64,000 nucleotides of DNA from Kalaharituber pfeilii. Its lineage: Eukaryota > Ascomycota > Pezizomycetes > Pezizales > Pezizaceae. Position numbers and translations under genes: made by a program. Shown in pieces: positions 18,660-28,879 of this stretch. The stretch is from assembly GCA_015179045.1 (NCBI GenBank), contig WHUZ01000079.1:240164-304163 (forward strand). Reading direction: 5' to 3'. The notes beneath the pieces are model-generated. The model had not been told where the DNA came from and did no database searches. It saw nothing but the letters and a program-made list of their open reading frames with translations. Within the stretch, counting starts at the first letter, position 1, and every line of letters starts with the position of its first letter.

Positions 18660-19100
18660 CGGCTCTTACTTATTATCCTGCCATAACCTATTAGATTTAG
18701 CTTATTCTGCTGCATCTCGTGCCATAGAGAGATATGAGTCATACAAATTGAGCTTATTCTTGTGCCACCGAGAGAGACTAATCATACCTGTTAATTAAGG
18801 TCATCCTGCCTCATCTTACGATGTGGAAATGGTACTGCTCTCCTTGTAGATTGAGCCCATATCTAGCCATTGACGGAGATCTGTCATACCCATCAGATTC
18901 AGCTCATTCTGCCTCATCTCATACTGTTGAGAGGGGTCTACAATACCTATCAAATTTAGCTTATCATGTCTCATCTCTCACTATCGAAAGGGCCTGTCAT
19001 ACTTTGTCAGTAGAGCTCATACTACTATATCTCCCGCCATCGTGAAGGGTCCACCATACCTGTGAAATTTAGCTCATGTTACCATATTCTGCACAACTAT
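18660..19100. repeat. degenerate 57-60 bp minisatellite
   Basis: Reiterated ATTCAGCTCATTCTGCCTC, ATCTCATACT and ATACCTATCAAATT segments. These are diverged units of the array found at 35.2-36.2 and 38 kb (there GAATGAGCTGAATTTGACAGG on the plus strand, i.e. reversed). About seven units. Confidence 0.6.
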
Positions 19101-19290
19101 CAAGAACCTGGAGAGCCGCGGAGAGGAACCGACTTGAGCTCAGCTACAGACTAAAAAAAAAAAAACTCAACTACGCGAGATATGGTAACAACAGCTCAAC
19201 TTAACAGGTATGCTAGGTCCTCCTCAACTACGTGAGATATGGCAACAACAGCTTAATCTGACAGGACGGCAGCCTTCAACAATGCAGAAT

Positions 19291-19747
19291 ATGTTTTTTT
19301 TTCTCTTTTTTTTTTATTTTTAAATATCATTACTCGCGTGCCACCCTATAGGCTATGACGAGGTTTTAGGTACAATTTTTTTTTTTATCACGTGACCCCG
19401 CATGCAGCTGTTCGCCAAGGCAGGGCGGTTTTAGGTACATGAAATGTGAGTATAAAATGGAATAAGAAATGTCCGTTATAGTGGTAAAGAAAATGTAATA
19501 GGAAATAAATAATCTCCGTCACCCTTCACCAGTAATAGAAGAGAAGTCCGTGATACATGTCAAGGAAAATGAATGATAAATGATAACTATAGCCCCGCCC
19601 ATTCTAGTATCTCTGCCAAAGGGTCCTTGTCCTTGCTCTTGGGTGGCTCAATTAGGTCTGCCATCCCTCCTGGCCATTTTGTTTTCCATATCCTTCACCT
19701 GTCGAGCACGTGTGTGGTGGATTCCTCCTCTTCTCCGCAATTGAGCT
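19291..19747 (-). mobile_element. 5'-truncated family-1 LINE fragment
   Basis: Poly(T), terminus TATCATTACTCGCGTGCCAC with a matching change in the hairpin (GCCTATAGGG), 3' UTR, then (minus) the LINE C-terminus: CGEEEESTTHVLDR, WKTKWPGGMADLIEPPKSK and DPLAEILEWAG. One in-frame stop. A family-2 micro-retroposon sits in the 3' UTR. Confidence 0.75.
19375..19426 (-). mobile_element. family-2 micro-retroposon with TSD
   Basis: 52 bp: poly(T), ATCACGTGACCCCGCATGC, AGCTGTTCGCCAAGGCAGGG in antisense. Exact duplication GGTTTTAGGTACA at 19362-19374 and 19427-19439. It lies inside the family-1 LINE fragment. Confidence 0.92.
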
Positions 19748-19839
19748 GGTTAGCAGCAGCAAAAGGAGCAGGTTGCTTGTGCTTTTATTTCTACCTCCAC
19801 GAGATGCAATTCGGGCGTGATTTGTGTTGCCATATCTTG

Positions 19840-20110
19840 CGTGGTTGAGTGGGACCTAGCATACCTGTCAAGTTGAGCTGTTATTGCCATAACCCACGTA
19901 GTTGAGTGGGACCTAGCATACCTATTAAGTTGAGCTCATGTTGGTATATTTCGCGTGGTTGAGTGGGACCTAGCATACCTATTGAGTTGAGCTCATGTTG
20001 CCATATCTTATGCCGTCAAGGCATGCGATGATTAAGCTCATGCTGCCATATTTCGTACTGTCTGGTAGAACGCGTTATACTTGTTAGGTTCAGCTCATTC
20101 TGCCATAATT
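19840..20110. repeat. minisatellite, 57-60 bp units
   Basis: Four to five units containing GTTGAGTGGGACCTAGCATACC, TTGAGCTCATGTTG and CCATAT. Related in the CATACCTrTyAAGTTGAGCT core to the array at 18660-19100. Confidence 0.65.
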
Positions 20111-20524
20111 AATGCTGTTTAAGAGCCATACCTACAAAATATGCTGCAATATTCGCATCAACAAAATACAATCTCTATGCATTAGCATATTGCACATGTC
20201 TGCCAGTAGCCTAGTTGTAGCTGAACTTGATGTCAGAGTAGGAGATAATCCTGGCAGTATCAACCGGCAACCTGGAAGTGTACTAATTAACAGCCTATCA
20301 TCCTACATTGGGTTGCCAGCCGACCTATGTGAGTACCTAGCGGCTGTAGTAGGCGGGCCAATGAGCGGCCCAATCAGCGGCCCAACACGCAGCCTAATGA
20401 GCGGCCCAACACGCGGCCTGATGAGCTGAATTCAATAACAGCAGATTTTGGCGCCCCTTGTTGCACCAGCATGTGGTTTGTCCCAAATCAGCAATGTCCT
20501 AACAGGGCAGCTCAGGCATACTAT

Positions 20525-20598
20525 TTTTTTTGAGTCACGTAACCCCGTATACAGGCTTCCAGCCTATGGCAGGGACCCATATACCGGGGTCAAGTTAG
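20525..20598 (-). mobile_element. 74 bp family-2 insertion with TSD
   Basis: Poly(T), GAGTCACGTAACCCCGTATA, CAGGCTTCCAGCCTATGGCA and 18 bp more of family-2 3' UTR. Duplication TCAGGCATACTAT (20512-20524) and TCAGGCATGCTAT (20599-20611), one mismatch. Confidence 0.82.
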
Positions 20599-21403
20599 TC
20601 AGGCATGCTATGATTGTCAGATTGAGATAATTGACCACTCTAAAGATATTGGGCAGATTGGGCCAATTGAGCATATTGAGCATATGGAACATGGGTATGA
20701 GATATAGAGAGCGGAGAATATTAGGCATATTAAGCCTATTCAGCATATTAGGCAAAAATTCCCAATCCGGGCCGGGAATTGACTACTTTCGCAGTGTAGT
20801 GCACATGAGATGTAGATTGAGCATGCCATGAGGTGCAGAGAATATTAAGCATATTGACTGCAGGCATGAGGTATAGAGAGTATTGAGTATATTGAGCGCG
20901 CGCATGAGATATTGAACATGTTAAGTATAGAGTATTCACTGCGCGCATAAGATATTGGGCGGAAATGGAACCCGCATACCGAAGGTGATATCTACGAATT
21001 ACGGGGCTACGGAAGGGCCTCATGCTGACCTCATGCTGAAGGCTATATATGTGAATTGTGGGAGCCATGAAAGGGCCCCACGCCGACCGCCAGCGTCGAG
21101 GGTAGGTCAATTATTGTAATTGCATTGTGGATGACCAAATGCGCCGAGACGCAATGATCATTGTTCACTTGTGGCGTTAGGGATACGACAGGGTGTAAGA
21201 TCTAGTGTCAGAGGGCTGGGGTGCACAGGACGCAATACGAAAGGCGGCCGCGGGTTGCATCAGGACGCTGAGTAGGTACGTCCGGACGCAACCTTTATTT
21301 TGGTGATGGATGCCCTCTTAGGCCACTGCTCAATTGAGATAAAGTTTACACTGTTGCAAAGGGAGTTTCAGAATCTGGGGGCTACCCGCTGGGCCGCTTA
21401 TTG

Positions 21404-21404
<1 letters not shown>

Positions 21405-21440
<36 letters not shown>

Positions 21441-21476
21441 GTAACCCCGCTTGCAGCTGTTCGCCATGGCAGGGCA
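21405..21476 (-). mobile_element. family-2 micro-retroposon with TSD
   Basis: T(29), ACACGTAACCCCGCTTGCAG, CTGTTCGCCATGGCAGGGCA in antisense. Duplication GCCGCTTATTGG at 21393-21404 and 21477-21488. Confidence 0.9.
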
Positions 21477-21570
21477 GCCGCTTATTGGGCTGCTCATCGG
21501 TCTGCTCATTGGGTCGGCCACTACAGCCGCTGATTGTTACTTACATGGGTCGGCTGGCAGACTACGGTAG

Positions 21571-21636
21571 GATTTTATTTACTTATCTATTTTTAAATTA
21601 CATAACCTTGCTTAAGCTTTTAACCATGGCAGAGCA
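21571..21636 (-). mobile_element. aged family-2 micro-retroposon with TSD
   Basis: T-rich tail with substitutions, ATTACATAACCTTGCTTAAG and CATGGCAGAGCA. Duplication ACTACGGTAG at 21561-21570 and 21637-21646. More mutated than the copy 95 bp to its left. Confidence 0.8.
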
Positions 21637-22029
21637 ACTACGGTAGAGTCTGATGGGCTGTTGATCAGTACACTTCCAGGTTGCCGGTTGATACTGCCGG
21701 AATTACCCCTCATTCTGACGACAAGTTCAGTGTCGACTAGGTTGGTGGTACAATGTGCCGACGCGCTGAAAGTATGTTTGTTGACGCGACTGTTGCAGCA
21801 CATATTTACAGGTATGGCAGGCCCCTCTTGACAGCGTGACATTTGGCAGAATAAGCTATATTGACAGATAGGGCAGCTCTCCTCAATGCTCCTCGATGCA
21901 CCACAATGAGCCAAATTCTCTGTTGCAGCGAGAGTCGCAAAATGGACTATAGCATGATAAAGGGGCACCTGGATATAGATCACAATAGCTAGAAATACAT
22001 AATCAGTTGTCAAACAAGGTGTACTATCT

Positions 22030-22340
22030 GCAGTACTTGCTATTGTGAAAATGTATTATCATGAAATGCTTAGCTACAGGCTTCTTCGGTGTCCATACCT
22101 AGTTGATGCCGTGAACGTACATGGCACACTTATCAGACGTAATAGAGGCATCTGAAAGCTGCCTGGGTGTAAACAACCTTAGTTAGTGCGTCTAGTTATG
22201 ATCAACAGATAACATGCATCCAGGGTGCATAGGACGTTACAATGATTGATGAGGTGCATTCAGGGCGCACAGAGCCTTAGTTACTGCGCCAGGTTACAAT
22301 GAATGGATGACGTGCATCCAGGGCGCTCAAGGCCCTTGGG
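22030..22340. repeat. about 60 bp tandem repeats, otherwise no gene
   Basis: GTGCATCCAGGGTGCATAGG, GTGCATTCAGGGCGCACAG and GTGCATCCAGGGCGCTCAAG recur at 22211, 22253 and 22311, with GGTTACAATGAATG between. No coding potential. Confidence 0.5.
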
Positions 22341-23585
22341 GAGTATTCACCCCCCCGGGTGCTTCAGGGCGATTTTTCGTTTTTGCTGATGAACTCCTAT
22401 GAATTGCAGACCTTGTAAACCTTGCAATTCAAGGCTCCAGGTGCAATTATTGAACCTGGTAGGTCCAGATGCGTCTGTTTGCTAGTGATGTTTTCTTCGC
22501 AAAAGTCTTAACATCCAACATTTTCTCTCCGGTATAACCTAGCATCCGGTATAACAAACTTTGCAGGGTGCCCATCGAGGGGTAAAGAACTTAATAAGTC
22601 AATTGAGAGGTACAATATGTCCGGAGACTGGTCTTCCAGTGGGGTATTCTCTTCTCAATATCCCAAGAACTTCGAATATTGAATTCAAGATATTTAGAAT
22701 ATCACTATAATACTATACTAACATGCAGAGATACAAAAGAAGTCTCATGGTTGAGGCTGTCATCTGGTTTAGCTAATTAGTTTGTATGTAATTTGAATTT
22801 AAAAGAGTATAGTTTTGTTGTCCAGTTCAGTTTAACTGGTGTCCGGTATAGCTGATTATTTTTGTATGTAAATTGCAAAACCGTCAAGGGTCGTCCGGTA
22901 TAGCTAGGTAAAATTGTATACAGGTGACCCTGGCTATAATGAACCTTTTTTTCGTGAAATCCTCGCTATAGTGAAGGGATGAGCCAGATTCTTTGTGTAG
23001 ACAGGTAAAGAAAGTGCCCTTGCTATAGTGAAAACTGGTTATGGTGAAGAAAATCGGTCGGATTCTTGGCCTTCATTAAAGCCAGTCACCCGTAGTCTCA
23101 TGCGGGGGTGGTACTAGGGTACAGTATGCTACAGTATGCTTATCCAGATACAGAGAGGATGCGATTTAAAGCTGGCCTTACTCCAAATCTTCTGACCAAG
23201 CTCAAGATGGCAAAAGCGGGCAACAAATATAGAGCTGGCTCTGTGATTTCAGGATGCGATTTTGCTGGGGCCCCTTGACACTGTTGACAAGGGGGCACTG
23301 TCTGGCTCTAAACATGAAAAAGGTTATATTTCTTATAATCATATGCACTGTTTTACATGTCAACTTGCATTTATGCACTCATTCATATCCACAATGCTGT
23401 CTGAGCATTTAATAATAAAGTATCCGCAGTCCTAAACATGCTGATGGCAAAAACGCAGGCGCATTCACCAGTCCTGTAGCTGAATAGGCTGTAGAGTTCT
23501 CGTGTGGCATGGAGTCCGTACGTTCGTACATTTTGATTTTTTTCTGTGAGTTTGTATGTATGTACAGTGGGATTTTTTCTGTGGG
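22341..23585. other. no gene; pogo-like end sequences
   Basis: TATACAGGTGACCCTGGCTA (22918) with CTATAGTGAAGGG and CTTGCTATAGTGAAAACTG to 23050 is the same element end as at 62366. CCGGTATA motifs occur at 22530, 22547, 22851 and 22893. A stretch CTGTGGGATTTTTT at 23570 is the target of the next insertion. Confidence 0.45.
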
Positions 23586-23668
23586 ATTTTTTTTTTTTTA
23601 TGTCATTAATCGCGTGCCGCACTATGGGCTATGGCGATGTTTAATTACATGTGAGGAAATAACTTAGA
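23586..23668 (-). mobile_element. 83 bp family-1 tail insertion with TSD
   Basis: Poly(T), ATGTCATTAATCGCGTGCCG, CACTATGGGCTATGGCGATG and about 30 bp of 3' UTR. Duplication TTTCTGTGGG at 23576-23585 and 23669-23678. Confidence 0.82.
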
Positions 23669-24010
23669 TTTCTGTGGGTTTGTAGGAGGCACCGCAACTG
23701 AGAAACGCATTTTTTACAGCCAGTCTGTCTGGCTTCTGACCCCTGCTGGCTTTATCACCAGGGTGTGTTGAACAGGGGCCTTGTCGTCGTGCCAGGGCCC
23801 CTGCAAATAGAGCCAGTTGACATCACTAGGCTACATTGCGTGACTTGCTCAATACTATTTTGGTACACAGCCCCTAATTAAGACACTCCTAGCATCCTAA
23901 CCACTACTACTAATGCTATACCAAAACAAATAGTCCCGACATTCCCTATATGGGACTTTGATTTTTCAAACTAGGTAGTAGCTAGATGTGGTTGAGTAGG
24001 GTGTAGAGAA

Positions 24011-24185
24011 CCTTTACTACGCCTACACCAAGCCCTAGTCTGCATATATCCACCTCCACATCACTATTCAAGTTTGAAAAATAAAAACCCGAAAATACAA
24101 TCCCACACCAAGTCCTAGCGTACATATGTTCCATCTCCACATCACTATTCAAATCTGAAAAATAAAAACCCAAAAATATGCATAG
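24011..24185. repeat. direct repeat, about 93 bp unit
   Basis: CACCAAGCCCTAGTCTGCAT..CATCACTATTCAAGTTTGAAA at 24027 is repeated as CACCAAGTCCTAGCGTACAT..CATCACTATTCAAATCTGAAA at 24115. A CAAACTAGG/TTTTTCAAA relative occurs at 23961. No gene. Confidence 0.6.
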
Positions 24186-24263
24186 CATAGAAGGTCAAAG
24201 ATCAGGGAAACCAGCCAGCATTTCCTTTTTTCTTCCTAGCATAAAACCAAATACAACAGGATA

Positions 24264-24313
24264 ATTGGCGGCATGCGATTAATGATATAAAAAAAAAAAA
24301 AAAAAAAAAAAAA
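24264..24313 (+). mobile_element. minimal family-1 micro-retroposon, TSD
   Basis: Only ATTGGCGGCATGCGATTAAT, GATAT and poly(A): 26 bp of LINE terminus. Duplication ACAGGATA at 24256-24263 and 24314-24321. The body begins in the 3' half of the hairpin. Confidence 0.8.
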
Positions 24314-24955
24314 ACAGGATATCCTTCAGCATCACTAGGATCACAGCAAAAGAAAAGAAAACTATCAATAGCAATGGCATCTAGTGCAGTCTGTCGCAAG
24401 TATTTCAAGATCCCGCCGCGCCACCCTTTCGTTATGATTTCACGGGAAAGTACTATATCCTAAACCTGGTCCGAATCATAGTATGGGTAGTCCCCATGAT
24501 ATCGCCCCCAATGCTCCAGTCACTATCTGTGTAATCTTCCGGCATGAAAGAAGTAAACCTCGTTTATTCGCTGTTGGTTGGATGCATTTGCGCAAGCGGA
24601 CCTGGATTGGTGTATCCCTCGTGCAAGGAGGGAAAGCGAGCCTGCTACTCTGTTTGACCGTTTCTCTTTACGGGACATGACGTTGTCAAGATATTCATCC
24701 CTCGCAAAAACTAAACTTCACAAGTACCGGTCAGCGTCATCGATTCGCAACTCAAAAGAATCATACCAGCTACGGAAATAGGGTGAACTGAAACTTACTA
24801 GTCTCCTACCCTTCGAGCGCATTTTTTAGCCCGTCAATATGCTTCGCCTTTTGCAGCTTCCGGAACGGGTCCAGTTGTTTGTCTGATAAGGGATTTCGCA
24901 CCAGGGATCATTTGCCCTGTGCACCCATTCGAGTGCCATTTCAAATTGTAATTCT

Positions 24956-25168
24956 TCAGAAATCGGTTAAGGCATCTTTCGCACTGAAATAAAAGCAGAT
25001 GGCGGTGGACATGATTCCTACGTGAAATTTAGCAGGAGAAAAAGGATGGTTCGTCGTAGCCCAGCGAAGTTGCACACGAATACTGAAGAATTTACTTACT
25101 TTATTTGGGCGGCATTCCCGAATTCCGTCGCTGGAGCAAGCTTGCAGCACTCCCCGCGGAGTACACAT
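24956..25168 (-). CDS. possible C2H2 finger exons downstream of STAND-like gene
   Basis: A minus-strand intron with donor GTAAGTAAATTC (after AAATAAA) and acceptor TTTATTTCAG joins IRECRPNK in phase to CERCLNRFLKNYNLKWHSNGC, a C-x2-C-x12-H-x4-C finger-like module. This could be a downstream exon of the same gene as 25392-26036, since finger modules often follow such N-terminal domains in fungi. Frame continuity across 25170-25390 is not established. The plus strand here also has a Cys-rich frame (25238-25444), which I cannot exclude. Confidence 0.35.
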   Translation of the reverse strand: MCTPRGVLQACSSDGIRECRPNKVSKFFSIRVQLRWATTNHPFSPAKFHVGIMSTAICFYFSAKDALTDF

Positions 25169-25391
25169 CTATACCGTTTCTTTATGCCCTTCGACTGTTT
25201 CGGGTTATTTCTCAAATTTGTGATGTAATATTCCCAAGTGTGTATCGTGCAGTGCAAATTCAGCTCCAGTGGATGTCCAGGTGGAGGATATATTAATTGC
25301 GAGTGCCGATTTGGAAGATGTCACAAGATGCAGGATGCCTCCTCCAACCCCCCCCCCTCCTCCCTCCCCGAAAGTACACGTCCGCGCGCCT

Positions 25392-26036
25392 TCAGTCGTC
25401 GCTTGGGCTCGAGTTGTGACTTATCAGGAACTTGCCATCATTAGTATCTAACTCCACCAAACTCCTAGTTTCCATCCGGGGCGTTTCTAATGGCATAGCT
25501 GTTAATGCTGTCGTTTCCGTCTCGCACGGATGCGTCACTTTTTTTCCCAGCAATCCATCTAACCTGGTAAGCATTTGTTCCTGACGGGTTTGAACTTGAT
25601 GTGCGGCTACACATGTTGCGACGTTTAACCTCATATCAATGGTCAGTTTGTGTTCGGAAAGCGCTAAGCGCAGCTTCTTGATATCTCGTGACCATAGCAT
25701 GCACCTGATGCGGTTACGAAGGGTACGGCCAATTTTCCCAGTTTGCGTGGCATAGGCCTTGAGGAGTACTGCTTCCAGGTGCTTGAGAAGGGTCCCGCAG
25801 GCGGAGAGGGTTGGAGCAAGATCTGTGATTATGGTATGCGGGAGCAGGCTCTGTGGCTCTGAAATGTAGTGTTGCAGACGACCGAGGGCTGTGCAGAGGG
25901 AGGAAAGTCCCAAGGAGAGGGCGATGAGTTCGGGGGTGGATCTAATATGGTTGTTGGTAAGGACGTCGTTGAGGAGACTGCATAGCTTGGTGGCAACTGC
26001 CCAGAGACCCATGATGCCAGTGCAGGCTTCCGCCAT
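25392..26036 (-). CDS. fungal STAND/HeLo-like N-terminal domain protein
   Basis: 214 residues starting MAEACTGIMGLWAVATKLCS. The short hydrophobic start, the alpha-helical region with ELIALSLGLSSLCTALGRL, LAPTLSACGTLLKHLEAVLL and SRDIKKLRLALSEHKLTIDM, and the later QVQTRQEQMLTRLDGLLG match the pattern of the N-terminal domain placed before NACHT, ankyrin or finger domains in filamentous fungi. This domain family (HeLo-like, PF17111-type) can act in incompatibility or innate-type signalling at membranes. No P-loop is seen in this exon. The stop at 25392 may be real or may follow an unrecognised intron. Alternatively it is a stand-alone adaptor-like protein. The only clearly host-type regulatory gene in the window. 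Confidence 0.6.
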   Translation of the reverse strand: MAEACTGIMGLWAVATKLCSLLNDVLTNNHIRSTPELIALSLGLSSLCTALGRLQHYISEPQSLLPHTIITDLAPTLSACGTLLKHLEAVLLKAYATQTGKIGRTLRNRIRCMLWSRDIKKLRLALSEHKLTIDMRLNVATCVAAHQVQTRQEQMLTRLDGLLGKKVTHPCETETTALTAMPLETPRMETRSLVELDTNDGKFLISHNSSPSDD

Positions 26037-26290
26037 GTCGCTTGCGTATTTTACCGTTATAGATTCACGTTGGATATAGGCGATATATTGTAATGGATTT
26101 AGAAGTGGGGATCTGCAGCCCTTGAAGATAGGAAGTCAAAGGGTTTTTGAGGTCCTAGCAAGAAAACGGTGCAACTTGTGGGTGAGGTGGAGAATGGGCA
26201 GGATTGAAGGGGTGCGGGGTGGGAGTCATTTGAAAGTCGGTGGACGGAGCAGCAGTTGTATCCGCAGTGAGCAGCAGTGGCAGGGAGGTG

Positions 26291-26505
26291 GCAGGGTGGG
26301 CAGTCAAAGGCTCCGCATTGAACGGGGTGCGGCGAGGTGGGCGGGAAGTGCGACGAAAAAACTGATTCATAGATGACAAGAACTGATTGGGCCAGGGAAC
26401 CGAACCAGTGATGGTCTGGGTCTGAGTTAAGTCTATTTGGGGCAGGGTGGGCAGTCAACGGCTCCGCAATAAATTGAAACGGGGTGCGGGCGGGAGCGCA
26501 TGCCA
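26291..26505. repeat. two direct copies of a GC-rich unit
   Basis: GGCAGGGTGGGCAGTCAAAG with CTCCGCATTGAACGGGGTGC at 26291 is repeated as GGCAGGGTGGGCAGTCAACG with AAACGGGGTGCGGGCGG at 26443. Also GAACTGATTGGGCCAGGGAA (26380) and GAACTGATTTGGGCCCAGGG (26508). No gene. Confidence 0.6.
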
Positions 26506-26530
26506 AGAACTGATTTGGGCCCAGGGAACC

Positions 26531-26588
26531 TCATTGGATGACTTTCACTAGCCCCTGGGACTCTGGGCTAGTGAAAGTCATCCAATGA
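26531..26588. repeat. perfect 24 bp inverted repeat (hairpin)
   Basis: Arms 26531-26554 and 26565-26588 are perfect reverse complements around a 10 bp loop (TCATTGGATGACTTTC..GAAAGTCATCCAATGA). Origin unknown: a tiny palindromic MITE or the scar of an inverted duplication. Confidence 0.85.
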
Positions 26589-26754
26589 TATTACGCAGAA
26601 TTCTTGGGACGCGCAGCATTAGAGACCTTCCGCAACGCCATTAGTTCCCTAATTAGGTTAGAGCGCAGACCAGGTTGATGATCAGCAGCAAGAAATGTTA
26701 CTACCCCGGCACCATAGTTAGCAAGGAGATCCCTGGTACGCATACAAGTACTTG

Positions 26755-26807
26755 GCGCCACAGCCCTTAGGGCGGCATGCGAGTAATGATAGAAAATAAA
26801 TCTCATC
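26755..26807 (+). mobile_element. aged family-1 terminus
   Basis: GCGCCACAGCCCTTAGGGCG, GCATGCGAGTAATGATAG, AAAATAAA. No LINE coding sequence upstream and no clear duplication. Confidence 0.55.
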
Positions 26808-26934
26808 AAGGCAACGCGCCATGATCCCAGTAATGCAAGTGTACGGAGTATGCGTGTCTCACCAGCCCGAGGGTTGACTGCGAGTACCGGAGTGGCATCA
26901 AATTACAGTAGCCAATAGAAAAGAACTATTACTG

Positions 26935-27682
26935 TAGACAGAAAAATAAGTACAGTTTTCCCTTGCTATACCGGATCTGTAGAATCTGGCCTTTTTCGTC
27001 CGGTATAGCAAGGTTCCGCTATAGAATAAAATGCTTGGCAGAACAGAATAGGGATGGGCAGCAAAAATAATGTAATTGGGAACAACGACAGCCTAATTTT
27101 ATTATGTAATGTTAAGTTTAGTAAGCATCTGAAGGTGAATGCAATGTGGGATAGCCAAGATTGGACGTATCAGTGTTAGTGTATCCGGTATAGCAAATAT
27201 TATTTGTATGGAGACAGGGGGGTAAGTGCCTGGCAATTCCTGTCCGGTCCGGTATTCTTAGTGCGTCCGGTATAGCAAGAGGGTTTTGTATGGGAGCGGG
27301 ATGTAGCAACCTGAGAGCATCCGGTATAGCAAGGTTTCCGGTACAACGAGGTCCGGTATAGCAAGGGAAAACTGTATTTGGACAGGGGATAATGCATATT
27401 ATGCGCTATGCGGTATTTGGCGGAAACTAGCATATTTTCGTATGCTTGGCAGTAAAGAATAGGTGTAAAAGTCCAAATGCATTATGTCAGCTGTCCAAAT
27501 TTCATCACGTCAGCTGTCCAAATACTTTCTTACATAATGAATTTGGACACCCTATCATGAAATTTGGACTGTCTTATGGCTATCACCAGCCAAGCATACG
27601 AAAATATGCTAGTTTCTACCGAATACTGCATAGCGCATAAATATGCATTTATCCCCTGTCCAAATACTTATTTTTCTGCCTA
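26935..27682. mobile_element. MITE with long terminal repeats, split by pogo-like MITE
   Basis: The left terminal repeat (CAGAAAAATAAGTA, then TATTTGGACAGGGGATAA and the stretch ending TTTTCGTATGCTTGGC at 27456) is mirrored at 27585-27680, ending CTTATTTTTCTGCC. TA flanks at 26935-26936 and 27681-27682. The 426 bp MITE 26951-27376 is inserted at the TA within the left repeat. The interior holds CAGCTGTCCAAAT repeats. Confidence 0.78.
26951..27376. mobile_element. 426 bp pogo-like MITE
   Basis: TACAGTTTTCCCTTGCTATA and TATAGCAAGGGAAAACTGTA terminal repeats, with TA duplication at both ends. CCGGTATAGCAAG or close variants occur seven times (from 26964 to 27364), a subterminal-repeat layout suggesting transposase binding sites. 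Non-coding. A partial sibling is at 5895-6195. Confidence 0.88.
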
Positions 27683-27798
27683 GTACCAGCAGTGACAAAC
27701 AGCCCCATTGGTCCAGGTGCACTTTTGCGCTCTTGCAGCTAGCATATGGTACGGCAACGCATAGGGAGGAAAGTGCAGAAAGATTTTTTGCAGGGGCT

Positions 27799-28817
27799 TA
27801 CCAGTACCGTATGGGTAACGATGTGCACACCGGTAACGCTGGGCACCTTGGCGCCGGTTTTGCACCCTCCCCAACATCAAAATGTCAGGCATATCTCACA
27901 GAATATATTTGTAATATGTATGATGAATTAATTATAAACCATATTGACTGCGCTGATTCTGAATTTGAAGTGAAAAAAGTAAAAATGCTACTCCTACAGC
28001 ATCTACAGTTGCCTCACCCCTCTGCCTTATGAAATAACTTCCGCTGGCACCTACCAGCAAATACCACCTCACTGCAACGCTCTACCTGCTCATGCAATAG
28101 TAGGAATGGTAGCAATGGTACTACTAGTGCTATATTACAATACATGAGTAGTAACAGCTTGAGATCTGTAACATAGCACTGTATGCTCCTGTAGCAAGAA
28201 ATTGTGCATAACTAAGAATTTGAGCATTTTCCGGATATGAGAACAAAAAATTCCTGTGAGTGCAAATAGCTCTCAAGGGGGCTCAAATTGAAGCCTGAGC
28301 ATGGTAAAATACATAGAATTATCTTCCGCATATTCAATGAGCCAATTTTTAGGAGATGGGTAGTGACCTATTTGGCATATCCCAAATCCTATGCTAGATA
28401 TACTCTGAGCTACCGAGTGTCAATGATCCTGCCTGAGATCTTATTCATCCTGACATATACTCTATTACCTATTCCGAGGAAGCGTAGCTAGTTTGGCCGT
28501 GTTTGGCCACGTCATGGGGTCATTATGGCTATAGAGGAAGTAGCCTGCCTATGTTAGTTAGGTATGCCACACCGTGACTAGTTTTCAGCTACCCAAAACT
28601 ATTATCCCATACTACCAGCTGTTATAAAATATCTTCTTCTATATGTTTTTATATTTGTAGCTTTAGAGAGTATCTACGTATCAGTTGTACTCTACAACAG
28701 TGCAGTACTAATATGTACCTGCATAACTATTGATATGACAGCCCCACTCTAGATATTAATATAGATACCTATAGTTTGTGCCGGTTTTGAGACTGTGTAC
28801 AGCTCGTATAGCACTAC

Positions 28818-28879
<62 letters not shown>

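Larger units (their letters stand above)
20110..21830. mobile_element. 1.7 kb inverted-repeat element (third long-arm type)
   Basis: 20110-20430 is inverted at about 21480-21830. CAGTATCAACCGGCAACCTG (20247) is mirrored by CAGGTTGCCGGTTGATACTG (21670), and the CAGCCGACCTATGTGAGTA and GCGGCCCAAT repeat parts are also mirrored. Each arm encodes GSINRQPGSVLINS in one frame, the only conserved peptide. The spacer holds AGCATATTGAGC-type repeats (20645-20960). Three family-2 micro-retroposons sit inside. Outer limits are fuzzy because of minisatellite sequence. Confidence 0.6.

Noticed and set aside
18821..19045. Plus-strand ORF with Ser/His/Leu repeats
   Set aside because: Lies entirely in a degenerate minisatellite.
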